DNA from: Chryseobacterium sp. 52
GTDB lineage: Bacteria > Bacteroidota > Bacteroidia > Flavobacteriales > Weeksellaceae
Length of the DNA: 64,000 nt
NCBI RefSeq assembly: GCF_002754245.1
Contig: NZ_PEEX01000001.1
Location: forward strand, 5,002,001-5,066,000
Reading direction: 5' to 3'
This document shows, piece after piece, positions 1 to 9,614 of the stretch (positions are counted from its first letter, which is position 1; every line of letters begins with the position of its first letter). The notes beneath the pieces were generated by a model. It searched no databases. It was given only the letters and a program-made list of their open reading frames with translations, and had not been told where the DNA came from. The position numbers were made by a program, and so were the translations under genes.

Positions 1-32
1 AGTTTTCAATTTCAGTTAACAGAGCCCAATAT

Positions 33-62
33 AAAAAATGCCCCGGTAAAAACCGGGGCATT
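33..62 (-). terminator. Terminator after the rpoC-DUF3467 unit
   Basis: A perfect 10-bp stem (ATGCCCCGGT / ACCGGGGCAT, 38-47 and 52-61) with an AAAA loop is followed on the minus strand by a T-rich stretch (A-run at 33-38 on the plus strand). It sits about 23 nt past the stop codon of the DUF3467 gene, as expected for an intrinsic terminator ending the rpoBC transcript. Confidence 0.85.
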
Positions 63-84
63 CTAATTTATGATAAGAAAAATC

Positions 85-390
85 TTATGCTTGTACGTTG
101 TTTCCTCCTAATACGAAAGGCTCAACTTCTTTGATTTCTCCGAATTGCTGCTCATAGTTAGCAATGTTCTGTTGAAGAGCAGATAATACTCTTTTAGCAT
201 GAAGTGGAGCAAGAATGATTCTTGATCTTACTTTAGCTTGCTGTACCCCCGGCATTAACTGGATGAAATCTACTACGAACTCAGATGGAGAGTGGTTTAC
301 CAATGCTAGGTTAGCATAAACTCCAGCAGCTACCATTTCGTTCAATTCGATGTTGATGTTTCCGTCTTGTGGATTTTGATTGTTGTCCAT
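85..390 (-). CDS. DUF3467 domain protein, downstream of rpoC
   Basis: A small protein of 101 residues whose whole length matches the DUF3467 family as I recognise it (core VNHSPSEFVVDFIQLMPG, then ILAPLHAKRVLSALQQNI). Its function is not known; the family is usually found next to rpoC in Bacteroidetes, as here. I chose the ATG at 390 (protein starts MDNNQNPQDG) over the longer reading frame opening at 453, because the extra 21 residues are AT-driven low-complexity sequence. It is co-directional with rpoC, 87 nt downstream, and ends just before a strong terminator, so it is probably the last gene of the rpoBC operon. No signal peptide or membrane segment is visible. Confidence 0.85.
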   Translation of the reverse strand: MDNNQNPQDGNINIELNEMVAAGVYANLALVNHSPSEFVVDFIQLMPGVQQAKVRSRIILAPLHAKRVLSALQQNIANYEQQFGEIKEVEPFVLGGNNVQA

Positions 391-416
391 TGTTATAAAA
401 TATGTTTTTAAAATTC

Positions 417-465
417 GAAATTTGAGATTGTGAAAATATAAAAATAAATCCAAACCTCAAATTTC
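417..465. repeat. Inverted repeat between rpoC and the DUF3467 gene
   Basis: GAAATTTGAG at 417-426 is matched by CTCAAATTTC at 456-465, a perfect 10-bp inverted repeat with a 29-nt AT-rich loop. It occupies the rpoC to DUF3467 junction. It could fold in RNA as a processing or weak attenuation structure. There is no GC-rich stem or clear U-tract, so I do not call it a terminator. Confidence 0.55.
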
Positions 466-477
466 AAATCATTAATT

Positions 478-3400
478 TTAGTTAAGGTCTTCGAATTCTT
501 TCTTAGAACCTACAATTACATTCTGGTATTCTTTAAGACCTGTACCTGCAGGGATTCTGTGTCCTACAATTACATTTTCTTTAAGACCACTTAAGAAGTC
601 TACTTTACCAGCTACTGCTGCTTCGTTTAGAACTTTAGTAGTTTCCTGGAATGATGCTGCAGACATGAATGATTTAGTCTGAAGAGCTGCTCTTGTAATA
701 CCCTGAAGTACAGGCGTTGCTGTAGCAGGTAAAGCTTCTCTTACTTCAACTAAAGCCTGATCTTCACGCTTCAATTTAGAGTTTTCGTCTCTTAAATCTC
801 TTGCAGTAATCATCTGACCTGGCTTGAATTCTTTAGAATCACCAGCTTCAACAACTACTTTAAGACCGAATACTCTGTTGTTTTCTTCCAAGAAGTCAAA
901 TTTATGCTCTAATGCACCTTCAAGGAACTGAGTATCACCTCCATCTACGATAGATACTTTTGTCATCATCTGTCTTACGATGATTTCGAAGTGCTTATCG
1001 TCGATTTTTACCCCCTGAAGACGGTAAACTTCCTGAATTTCATTGACTAAATATTCCTGAACGGCAGTTGGGCCTTTAATTCTTAAGATATCGTCCGGAG
1101 TGATTGAACCGTCAGAAAGTGGCGAACCAGCTCTTACGAAGTCATTCTCCTGAACCAAGATCTGATTAGAAAGTTTTACTAAGTAAATCTTTCTTTCACC
1201 AGTTTTTGCTTCAACGATCAATTCTCTGTTACCTCTCTTAATTTTTCCGTAAGAAACTACCCCGTCGATTTCAGTAACCACCGCTGGGTTTGAAGGGTTT
1301 CTTGCTTCGAATAGTTCGGTAACTCTCGGAAGACCTCCGGTGATATCCCCTGCTTTTGCAGATTTTCTTGGGATTTTGATTAAGACTTTACCAGCCTTAA
1401 TTTTTTCACCATCGTTTACCATTAAGTGGGCTCCTACCGGTAAGTTGTAACCTTTCTGCTCAACTCCTTTAGAATCTACCACCTTCAGGGTAGGTACGGC
1501 TTTCTTATTTCTAGATTCAGAGATTACTTTCTCTTCAAATCCTGTTTGCTCATCAATTTCAAGCTGGAATGAAATACCCTGGATAATATCCTCGTATTCT
1601 ACTTTACCAGCAGTTTCAGCAATAATTACCGCGTTGTACGGATCCCATTTTGCAATAAGATCACCTTTCTTCACTTTATCACCAGGCTTAACGACTAACT
1701 GAGAACCGTAAGGTACGTTAGCAATCATCATTGGTGTTCTCAGCTCATTATCGGTAACCAATCTGAATTCTGTTGTACGAGAAACTACTACCTCGGCAGT
1801 ATTACCGTTTTCGTCTTCAGAAGTAATTGTTCTTACTTCGTCCAATTCTACGATACCATCTCTTCTTGCAACAATAGATGGGTTTTCTGAAACGTTCGTG
1901 GATACACCCCCCTGGTGGAAAGTTCTCAACGTAAGCTGAGTACCTGGTTCCCCAATTGACTGTGCTCCAATAACCCCTACTGCTTCACCCATGTGGATCA
2001 TCTTACCAGTTGCCAGGTTTCTACCATAACACTTAGCACAGATTCCTTTCTTGGTTTCACAAGTAAGCGGAGAACGAACCTCAACAAATTCTAATCCTGC
2101 TCCTTCAATTCTTTTCGCTAATGCTTCATTGATCACCTGATCTGCTTCAGCGATTAACTCATCTGATTCCGGATCATAGATATTATGAAGAGAAACTCTA
2201 CCTAAGATTCTTTCAGAGATCTTTTCAACGATCTCATCATTTTTCTTAAGTGCAGTTACTTCAGTACCTCTTAGAGTACCACAGTCGTCCTCAGTAACGA
2301 TAACGTCCTGAGCAACGTCTACCAGTCTTCTTGTCAGGTAACCAGCATCGGCTGTTTTAAGAGCGGTATCTGCAAGACCTTTACGTGCACCGTGAGTAGA
2401 GATAAAGTACTCAAGGATCGAAAGACCTTCCTTAAAGTTTGCAAGAATCGGGTTTTCGATAATTTCCGCACCGGTAGAACCAGCTTTCTGCGGTTTTGCC
2501 ATCAAACCTCTCATCCCTGATAACTGACGGATCTGTTCCTTAGAACCCCTCGCCCCAGAATCAAGCATCATATATACTGAGTTGAATCCACCTTGATCGG
2601 TTTTCATTCTACCCATAATCATTTCAGTTAATCCGGCGTTGGTATTTGTCCAAACGTCAATTACCTGATTGTAACGTTCTGTATCTGTAATAAGACCCAT
2701 GTTATAGTTGGCTCTAATTTCATCAACGGTTTCGATTGAGGTAGCAATCATTTTCTTTTTCTCAACAGGAACTACAATATCCCCAAGTGAGAATGAAAGA
2801 CCTCCTTTGAATGCATTTGTATACCCTAAGTCTTTCATTGCATCCAAGAACTTCACTGTTGTAGGGAAGTCAGTATCTGCTAAAACTCTACCAATGATAT
2901 TTCTCAGTGATTTCTTCGTTAAAAGTTCATTAACGTATCCTGATTGTTTAGGTACAATTTGGTTGAACAAAATTCTTCCCAGAGAAGTTTCGATCAATCT
3001 TGTTACTATTTCTCCGTCTTCTTTAACAGGTAGTCTACATCTTACCTTAGCATTTAAAGAAACTCTTCCTTCAGCATAAGCAATTTCTGCTTCTTCAGGA
3101 GAATAGAATGCAAGACCTTCTCCTTTTACTTTCATATCTTCTGTAGAGCTCAATTCTTTGGTCATGAAATAAAGACCAAGAACCATGTCCTGAGAAGGTA
3201 CTGTAATAGGAGAACCGTTTGCAGGGTTCAAGATGTTCTGAGAACCTAGCATCAATAACTGAGCTTCAAGGATCGCTTCTGGTCCTAACGGTAAGTGTAC
3301 CGCCATCTGGTCACCATCGAAATCGGCGTTGAATGCTGTTGTTACCAACGGGTGAAGCTGAATTGCCTTACCTTCGATCATCTTAGGCTGGAATGCCTGA

Positions 3401-4743
3401 ATACCCAGTCTGTGAAGGGTAGGTGCTCTGTTCAATAGAACAGGGTGACCTTTCATCACGTTTTCAAGGATATCATATACTACAGGCTCTTTTCTGTCGA
3501 TGATTCTCTTTGCAGATTTCACAGTTTTTACAATCCCTCTTTCAATCAGTTTTCTGATGATAAACGGTTTGTAAAGTTCTGCTGCCATATCTTTAGGAAT
3601 ACCACATTCGTGAAGCTGCAAGTTTGGACCTACAACAATTACGGAACGTGCAGAGTAATCTACCCTTTTCCCTAGTAAGTTCTGACGGAAACGACCTTGT
3701 TTACCTTTCAATGAATCAGAAAGTGATTTCAATGGTCTGTTTGATTCAGATTTTACAGCAGAAGATTTTCTTGTATTATCGAATAATGAATCTACTGATT
3801 CCTGAAGCATACGCTTCTCGTTTCTCAAGATTACTTCCGGAGCTTTGATCTCCAATAGTCTTTTCAGACGGTTGTTTCTGATAATAACTCTTCTGTAAAG
3901 GTCATTTAAGTCAGAAGTTGCGAAACGTCCTCCATCCAATGGAACCAATGGTCTTAGTTCTGGTGGTATAACAGGAAGCACACGCATAATCATCCACTCC
4001 GGTCTGTTGATCATTCTTGTATTGGCACCTCTTAGTGCTTCTACAACGTTCAACCTTTTAAGAGCTTCAGTTCTTCTTTGCTTAGAACCTTCGTTGTGAG
4101 CTTTATGTCTTAAATCGAAAGACAATGCATCAAGGTTGATTCTTTTTAACAGATCTTCAACAGCTTCAGCACCCATTCTGGCGATGAATTTGTTTGGATC
4201 AGAATCATCAAGATACTGGTTTTCTACAGGAAGAGTTTCCATGATATCCAGGTACTCTTCTTCTGTCAGGAATTCCATGTTATCGAAATCGGAACCGTCT
4301 AATTTTTTAGCAATACCCTGCTGAATCACTACATATCTTTCGTAGTAGATGATCATATCTAATTTCTTAGAAGGAATTCCTAAAAGATAACCGATCTTGT
4401 TCGGTAATGAACGGAAGTACCAGATGTGAGCAATAGGAACAACCAAACCAATATGTCCGATTCTTTCTCTACGTACTTTTTTCTCTGTAACTTCTACTCC
4501 ACAACGGTCACAAACGATCCCTTTGTAACGAATTCTCTTGTACTTACCACAAGCACATTCGTAATCCTTTACCGGACCGAAGATTTTTTCACAGAACAAC
4601 CCATCTCTTTCAGGTTTGTGCGTTCTGTAGTTAATAGTTTCCGGTTTTAAAACTTCCCCTCTTGATTCCTGAAGAATCGATTCCGGTGAAGCTAAACCGA
4701 TGGTTATTTTATTAAATCTACTTGATTTATTTTTATTTGACAT
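478..4743 (-). CDS. rpoC: DNA-directed RNA polymerase subunit beta'
   Basis: The beta' subunit of RNA polymerase, 1421 residues, a normal length for Bacteroidetes. It carries the N-terminal zinc site (C63, C65, C78, C81), the catalytic NADFDGDQ motif at about residues 471-478 that binds the active-site magnesium, and the second zinc cluster at roughly 820-905 (including [11 protein letters not shown]). The start at 4743 gives [20 protein letters not shown], the usual flavobacterial N-terminus. It follows rpoB after 85 nt and precedes the DUF3467 gene. No promoter is evident in the short AT-rich gap to rpoB, so it is probably cotranscribed with rpoB. Confidence 0.99.
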   Translation of the reverse strand: MSNKNKSSRFNKITIGLASPESILQESRGEVLKPETINYRTHKPERDGLFCEKIFGPVKDYECACGKYKRIRYKGIVCDRCGVEVTEKKVRRERIGHIGLVVPIAHIWYFRSLPNKIGYLLGIPSKKLDMIIYYERYVVIQQGIAKKLDGSDFDNMEFLTEEEYLDIMETLPVENQYLDDSDPNKFIARMGAEAVEDLLKRINLDALSFDLRHKAHNEGSKQRRTEALKRLNVVEALRGANTRMINRPEWMIMRVLPVIPPELRPLVPLDGGRFATSDLNDLYRRVIIRNNRLKRLLEIKAPEVILRNEKRMLQESVDSLFDNTRKSSAVKSESNRPLKSLSDSLKGKQGRFRQNLLGKRVDYSARSVIVVGPNLQLHECGIPKDMAAELYKPFIIRKLIERGIVKTVKSAKRIIDRKEPVVYDILENVMKGHPVLLNRAPTLHRLGIQAFQPKMIEGKAIQLHPLVTTAFNADFDGDQMAVHLPLGPEAILEAQLLMLGSQNILNPANGSPITVPSQDMVLGLYFMTKELSSTEDMKVKGEGLAFYSPEEAEIAYAEGRVSLNAKVRCRLPVKEDGEIVTRLIETSLGRILFNQIVPKQSGYVNELLTKKSLRNIIGRVLADTDFPTTVKFLDAMKDLGYTNAFKGGLSFSLGDIVVPVEKKKMIATSIETVDEIRANYNMGLITDTERYNQVIDVWTNTNAGLTEMIMGRMKTDQGGFNSVYMMLDSGARGSKEQIRQLSGMRGLMAKPQKAGSTGAEIIENPILANFKEGLSILEYFISTHGARKGLADTALKTADAGYLTRRLVDVAQDVIVTEDDCGTLRGTEVTALKKNDEIVEKISERILGRVSLHNIYDPESDELIAEADQVINEALAKRIEGAGLEFVEVRSPLTCETKKGICAKCYGRNLATGKMIHMGEAVGVIGAQSIGEPGTQLTLRTFHQGGVSTNVSENPSIVARRDGIVELDEVRTITSEDENGNTAEVVVSRTTEFRLVTDNELRTPMMIANVPYGSQLVVKPGDKVKKGDLIAKWDPYNAVIIAETAGKVEYEDIIQGISFQLEIDEQTGFEEKVISESRNKKAVPTLKVVDSKGVEQKGYNLPVGAHLMVNDGEKIKAGKVLIKIPRKSAKAGDITGGLPRVTELFEARNPSNPAVVTEIDGVVSYGKIKRGNRELIVEAKTGERKIYLVKLSNQILVQENDFVRAGSPLSDGSITPDDILRIKGPTAVQEYLVNEIQEVYRLQGVKIDDKHFEIIVRQMMTKVSIVDGGDTQFLEGALEHKFDFLEENNRVFGLKVVVEAGDSKEFKPGQMITARDLRDENSKLKREDQALVEVREALPATATPVLQGITRAALQTKSFMSAASFQETTKVLNEAAVAGKVDFLSGLKENVIVGHRIPAGTGLKEYQNVIVGSKKEFEDLN

Positions 4744-4746
4744 TTG

Positions 4747-4780
4747 TTAGATTTTAAATTTTAGATTTTAGATTTTAGAT
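4747..4780. repeat. Heptanucleotide tandem repeat in the rpoB-rpoC gap
   Basis: The gap contains ATTTTAA followed by three head-to-tail ATTTTAG copies and a partial copy. The rest of the gap is also nearly pure A/T. It lies in the 5' region of rpoC in the rpoBC message. The copy number could vary between strains. Confidence 0.6.
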
Positions 4781-4828
4781 TAATGCTTTGAACTATAACA
4801 TTCAAAATTTATAATTTAAAATTTAAAA

Positions 4829-7800
4829 TTATTCTTCAAGTCTTACATCAAGTCCAAGTCCTTGTAACTCGTGAAGTAATACATTGAATGATTCCGGAAT
4901 ACCTGGTTCAGGCATCGATTCACCTTTTGCAATAGCTTCATAAGTTTTTGCTCTACCAATCACGTCATCAGACTTCACTGTCAAGATCTCTCTCAAGATG
5001 TTAGATGCTCCAAATGCTTCAAGAGCCCAAACCTCCATCTCTCCGAATCTCTGACCTCCGAACTGAGCTTTACCTCCTAACGGCTGCTGAGTAATCAATG
5101 AGTAAGGACCAATAGAACGTGCGTGCATTTTATCATCAACCATGTGCCCCAGTTTCAGCATGTAGATAATACCTACAGTAGCTGGCTGCGTAAATCTTTC
5201 TCCGGTACCACCATCATAAAGGTGAGTGTTTCCGAATTTAGGAAGACCTGCTTTCTCTGTGTACTCCGTAATCTGATCAAGAGTTGCCCCGTCAAAGATT
5301 GGTGTAGCGAACGTCATTCCTAATTTCTGACCAGCCCATCCAAGAACTGTTTCATAGATCTGTCCGATGTTCATACGAGAAGGTACCCCAAGTGGATTCA
5401 ATACGATATCTACCGGTGTTCCGTCTTCAAGGAATGGCATATCTTCTTCACGAACGATTCTTGAAACGATACCTTTGTTACCGTGACGTCCTGCCATTTT
5501 ATCCCCTACATTCAACTTACGTTTCTTAGCGATATATACTTTAGCCAGTTTCATGATACCAGCCGGAAGCTCATCTCCGATAGAAATAGCGAATTTCTCA
5601 CGGTTTTTAACTCCCTGGATATCGTTGAACTTGATTTTATAGTTGTGAATCAATTGTTTGATCAATTCATTCTTCTCATTATCTACTGTCCAATCTGCAC
5701 CGCTTACGTTTACATAATCTTCAACTGAAGTCAATAATTTATGAGTGAATTTCACACCTTTACCGATGATTTCCTCATCAAGGTCGTTGGTAACTCCCTG
5801 AGAAGTTTTACCACCTACCAGTGTATTTAATTTTTCAATTAAAGTGTTTCTTAACTCATCAAACTTAGCCTTGTAAGTGTTTTCAATTTCTTCAAGTTTA
5901 AGTTTTTCTTCAGTTCTCTTCTTTTTATCTTTAATGTTTCTGGAGAACAATTTTTTGTTGATTACAACACCTCTTAATGAAGAGTCAGCTTTCAATGAAG
6001 CATCCTTAACATCACCGGCTTTGTCACCAAAGATTGCTCTAAGAAGTTTTTCTTCCGGAGTTGGGTCTGATTCACCTTTTGGAGTGATCTTACCGATCAT
6101 AATGTCTCCAGGCTTCACTTCAGCACCAATTCTGATCATTCCGTTCTCGTCAAGATCTTTAGTAGCTTCTTCAGAAACGTTAGGAATATCTGCTGTTAAT
6201 TCTTCCATACCTAGTTTGGTATCACGAACTTCAAGAGAATATTCATCTACGTGGATTGAAGTAAACCAGTCTTCACGTACCACTTTTTCGTTGATTACGA
6301 TTGCATCCTCAAAGTTGTATCCTTTCCAAGGCATGAACGCTACCACTAAGTTTCTACCAAGAGCCAATTCTCCGTTTTCAGTAGCATAACCGTCGCAAAG
6401 TACCTGTCCTTTCTGTACCGTTTCACCTACTCTTACGTTTGGTCTTAGGGTAATGGTCGTACTCTGGTTGGTTTTTCTGAACTTAGTTAGTTTATATGTT
6501 TTAGTCGCAGACTCAAATTGTACTAAATCTTCGTCATCGCTTCTTTCATATTTGATGGTGATCATATCAGCATCTACATATTCTACAGTACCTGTACCTT
6601 CAGCATTGATTAAGATTCTTGAATCTTTAGCTACCTGCTGTTCCAGACCTGTACCTACGATTGGAGCTTGTGGCTTCAATAGAGGAACTGCCTGACGCAT
6701 CATGTTTGATCCCATCAATGCACGGTTCGCATCATCATGCTCAAGGAACGGAATCAATGAAGCTGAAATACCAGAGATCTGGTTTGGAGCAACGTCGATA
6801 AGGTTAACCTGAGATGGTTCAACTACAGGGTAGTCACCATCCAATCTTGCAATAATTCTGTCTGTTAAGAATTCTCCGCCATCATTCAAGTCAACGTTAG
6901 CCTGAGCAATTACTTTATCTTCTTCGTCTTCTGCATTAAGATAAATAGGGTCTGCATTAAGGTCTACCTTACTGTTTTCTACTTTTCTATATGGAGTTTC
7001 AATGAAACCTAAAGTATTGATTTTAGCATAGATACCTAATGAAGAAATCAAACCAATGTTTGGTCCTTCAGGAGTTTCTATCGGACAAATTCTTCCGTAG
7101 TGGGTATGGTGAACGTCACGAACCTCGAAACCTGCTCTTTCTCTTGATAAACCACCAGGCCCTAGTGCAGAAAGTCTACGCTTGTGCGTGATTTCTGATA
7201 GCGGGTTGGTCTGGTCCATAAACTGAGAAAGCTGGTTGGTACCGAAGAACGAGTTAATTACTGATGTTAATGTTTTAGCATTTACAAGATCAAGAGGAGT
7301 AAATATTTCGTTATCTCTAACGTTCATTCTTTCCTTAATTGTTCTCGCAATTCTTGAAAGACCTACCCCAAACTGTCCTGCCAACTGCTCTCCAACAGTC
7401 TTGATTCTTCTGTTTGATAAGTGGTCAATATCATCCACCTCAGCTTTAGAGTTTACAAGCTCGATCAAGTGTCTTACAATAGCGATAATATCTTCTTTTG
7501 TAAGAACTTCCGTAGTTGTAGGGATATTAAGACCTAACTTTTTGTTTAGTCTGTAACGTCCTACTTCTCCTAATGAGTATCTCTGCTCAGAGAAGAATAA
7601 TTTTTCAATAATTCCTCTTGCTGTTTCCTCATCGGGTGGATCTGCATTTCTTAACTGACGGTAGATGTACTCTACTGCTTCTTTTTCAGAGTTCGTAGGG
7701 TCTTTCTGTAATGTATTCTGGATGATAGAGAATTCATTTGCATTTTCTTTGTGAATCAAGATTGATTTCACACCTGCATCAAGAATAAGATCTAAGTGTT

Positions 7801-8650
7801 CTTTTTCAAGAATAGTTTCTCTATCCAGGATAATTTCGTTTCTTTCGATAGAAACTACTTCACCTGTATCTTCGTCTACGAAATCTTCGAACCAGGTGTT
7901 CAATACTCTCGCAGCCAATGTTCTTCCTTCTACTTTTTTAAGGGCAGCTTTAGAAACTTTCACTTCTTCAGCAAGGTCGAAGATCTGAAGGATGTCCTTA
8001 TCAGACTCATAACCGATTGCTCTTAACAGGGTAGTTAATGGTAACTTTTTCTTACGGTCGATATACGCATACATTACGCTGTTGATATCTGTTGTAAATT
8101 CCATCCAAGATCCTTTGAAAGGGATAATTCTTGAATAGTACAGTTTAGTTCCGTTTGCGTGGTAAGTCTGTCCGAAGAATACACCAGGTGAACGGTGAAG
8201 CTGCGTAACGATAACTCTCTCAGCACCGTTGATGATGAAAGATCCACTAGGCGTCATATAAGGAACCGGGCCTAAATACACATCCTGAACTACCGTTTGG
8301 AAATCTTCGTGCTCAGGGTCTGTACAATACAATTTAAGTCTTGCTTTAAGAGGAACTGAATACGTCAATCCTCTTTCCACACACTCGTTAATTGAATAAC
8401 GTGGAGAATCTACCAGATAATCAAGGAATTCCAATACGAACTGATTTCTAGAATCTGTAATTGGGAAATTTTCCTGGAAGGTTCTGTATAAACCTTCGTC
8501 TGTTCTGTCTTCTGGAAGGGTATCAAGCTGGAAAAAATCTCTGAAAGACTCTAACTGGATGTCCAGGAAGTCAGGAGTGATAATTTTTCCTTTAGCTGAT
8601 GAGAAGTTAATTCTCTGATTCCCCCTTGTAGTTGCTGTTGTTTTACTCAT
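4829..8650 (-). CDS. rpoB: DNA-directed RNA polymerase subunit beta
   Basis: The beta subunit of RNA polymerase, 1273 residues. Conserved blocks include the rifampicin-pocket region ([19 protein letters not shown], then [13 protein letters not shown]), the catalytic lysine segment [10 protein letters not shown] and the C-terminal clamp sequence ending in DVRLEE. The residues of the rifampicin pocket look wild type (Q, D, H and S present in the usual order). In most bacteria rplL lies directly upstream; here rplL is about 8 kb away, and rpoB has its own promoter and a leader of about 330 nt. Confidence 0.99.
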   Translation of the reverse strand: MSKTTATTRGNQRINFSSAKGKIITPDFLDIQLESFRDFFQLDTLPEDRTDEGLYRTFQENFPITDSRNQFVLEFLDYLVDSPRYSINECVERGLTYSVPLKARLKLYCTDPEHEDFQTVVQDVYLGPVPYMTPSGSFIINGAERVIVTQLHRSPGVFFGQTYHANGTKLYYSRIIPFKGSWMEFTTDINSVMYAYIDRKKKLPLTTLLRAIGYESDKDILQIFDLAEEVKVSKAALKKVEGRTLAARVLNTWFEDFVDEDTGEVVSIERNEIILDRETILEKEHLDLILDAGVKSILIHKENANEFSIIQNTLQKDPTNSEKEAVEYIYRQLRNADPPDEETARGIIEKLFFSEQRYSLGEVGRYRLNKKLGLNIPTTTEVLTKEDIIAIVRHLIELVNSKAEVDDIDHLSNRRIKTVGEQLAGQFGVGLSRIARTIKERMNVRDNEIFTPLDLVNAKTLTSVINSFFGTNQLSQFMDQTNPLSEITHKRRLSALGPGGLSRERAGFEVRDVHHTHYGRICPIETPEGPNIGLISSLGIYAKINTLGFIETPYRKVENSKVDLNADPIYLNAEDEEDKVIAQANVDLNDGGEFLTDRIIARLDGDYPVVEPSQVNLIDVAPNQISGISASLIPFLEHDDANRALMGSNMMRQAVPLLKPQAPIVGTGLEQQVAKDSRILINAEGTGTVEYVDADMITIKYERSDDEDLVQFESATKTYKLTKFRKTNQSTTITLRPNVRVGETVQKGQVLCDGYATENGELALGRNLVVAFMPWKGYNFEDAIVINEKVVREDWFTSIHVDEYSLEVRDTKLGMEELTADIPNVSEEATKDLDENGMIRIGAEVKPGDIMIGKITPKGESDPTPEEKLLRAIFGDKAGDVKDASLKADSSLRGVVINKKLFSRNIKDKKKRTEEKLKLEEIENTYKAKFDELRNTLIEKLNTLVGGKTSQGVTNDLDEEIIGKGVKFTHKLLTSVEDYVNVSGADWTVDNEKNELIKQLIHNYKIKFNDIQGVKNREKFAISIGDELPAGIMKLAKVYIAKKRKLNVGDKMAGRHGNKGIVSRIVREEDMPFLEDGTPVDIVLNPLGVPSRMNIGQIYETVLGWAGQKLGMTFATPIFDGATLDQITEYTEKAGLPKFGNTHLYDGGTGERFTQPATVGIIYMLKLGHMVDDKMHARSIGPYSLITQQPLGGKAQFGGQRFGEMEVWALEAFGASNILREILTVKSDDVIGRAKTYEAIAKGESMPEPGIPESFNVLLHELQGLGLDVRLEE

Positions 8651-8982
8651 AAAACTTTTAAGAAAGGGTTAAAAAATATTTTGATTCATTAAAAAATATC
8701 AGAACAGAGTAAAGAGAAGAGAGGCAAGAAAAAAGAAAAGGAAGAAAATTTTGGCGCAATTATCGGTCTTTATCTTTAAATCTTTGTTCTACAGTCTTCA
8801 ATCTGACTTCTAACTGCAACGCTGGTATATCTTTTCACAGCGTAATGCAAAATATTTTTATTACTTTTGAGGCAGAGTTCGCCGCAGTATCTATATACAA
8901 GAAACCTCTTTCATTATTTTCCATGAAAGAGCTGATTTCCAATATTTTATAGGTTTACTAACAATTATTCGCGCCAAAAGAG
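8651..8982 (-). promoter_or_regulatory. Long structured 5' leader of rpoBC
   Basis: About 330 nt lie between the predicted transcription start (near 8980) and the rpoB ATG, with no credible gene. Two arms at its ends pair: GCGCCAAAA at 8972-8980 with TTTTGGCGC at about 8750-8758 (nine perfect pairs, then further pairs after a one-base bulge). Inside is a perfect 9-bp hairpin, CTCTTTCAT (8907-8915) with ATGAAAGAG (8924-8932). A closed, branched leader is therefore plausible; its role, such as attenuation or autoregulation of RNA polymerase synthesis, is inference. Confidence 0.55.
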
Positions 8983-8985
8983 GGA

Positions 8986-9017
8986 CAAAAGTACGACATT
9001 TTATCCACATAGACAAA
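8986..9017 (-). promoter_or_regulatory. Promoter of rpoBC
   Basis: On the minus strand a -7 element TACTTTTG (8986-8993) matches TAnnTTTG, with a -33 TTTG at 9014-9017 and a 20-nt spacer. It starts immediately after the terminator of the preceding secreted-protein unit, so rpoBC is an independent transcription unit here. Confidence 0.75.
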
Positions 9018-9020
9018 TAA

Positions 9021-9043
9021 AACCACTTCAAAATGAAGTGGTT
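9021..9043 (-). terminator. Terminator of the 9.1-12.0 kb secreted-protein operon
   Basis: A perfect 10-bp stem AACCACTTCA / TGAAGTGGTT with an AAA loop, followed on the minus strand by TTTTATTTG. It lies 24 nt past the stop of the gene ending at 9068 and 4 nt from the -33 element of rpoB. Confidence 0.8.
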
Positions 9044-9067
9044 AAAAATTTATTATTAATTTTTTGG

Positions 9068-9601
9068 TTACTGTTTCCAGAAAGTCCAGACACTTCCGTT
9101 GAAGACCGCCAAAAGTTTAGTCGTTGTATCATAAACCATCATTCCGGGTGCCGGATTGATAATATTAAGATGTGGACTTGCCACTTTAGGCAGTACCATT
9201 GCTTTATTGGTATCTTCTAAAACCAAAACCCCGGGTGTTGCCGTAGGTGTTCCTATAGTAACTTTTGCAGAGGATGTTTCCGGTGCAGCATTCTGAATAA
9301 CCGCACCGTCTACAGAGGTAAGCGGATCAACCGTTGTTCCTGTAGCATCTATTGAAAGATCTTTCCAGGCTGCGGCATATTTTATCTTTACTTTTTTATC
9401 CGAAAGATCATATACCATTGTCCCATTAACAACTCCTGTTACAGCAGCCGTATTAGTTACCCAAGGCAGGATCATCCCTCTGTTCCCGGCTCCAAAGTCA
9501 AGAGATACAGAAAGAGAAGCCACTGAAGTTTTTCCAATTGCAACTTGAGCAGAAATACTCAAAGAAAATAAAACGAAACAGATGAATATTACTTTTTTCA
9601 T
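9068..9601 (-). CDS. Small secreted protein with a C-terminal GxxxYDTT...W cap
   Basis: I recognise no named family. The protein is 177 residues. Residues 1-18 (MKKVIFICFVLFSLSISA) are a clear Sec signal peptide, so I start at 9601 rather than 9625. After it come AQVAIGKTSVASLSVS, a weak form of the QVGINTxxP...LDVxG opening seen in neighbouring proteins, and an end of PGMMVYDTTTKLLAVFNGSVW. That ending resembles the end of the proteins at 9615-12011 and 14837-15970. There is no T9SS sorting domain, lipobox or membrane segment. It follows the DUF11 protein after 13 nt and is probably translated from the same message. A cell-surface or exported role is inference. Confidence 0.75.
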   Translation of the reverse strand: MKKVIFICFVLFSLSISAQVAIGKTSVASLSVSLDFGAGNRGMILPWVTNTAAVTGVVNGTMVYDLSDKKVKIKYAAAWKDLSIDATGTTVDPLTSVDGAVIQNAAPETSSAKVTIGTPTATPGVLVLEDTNKAMVLPKVASPHLNIINPAPGMMVYDTTTKLLAVFNGSVWTFWKQ

Positions 9602-9614
9602 AATCTTTAATTTA

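Noticed and set aside
2708..3079. Long plus-strand open frames inside rpoC and rpoB
   Set aside because: They are antisense shadows of highly conserved genes with no plausible product.
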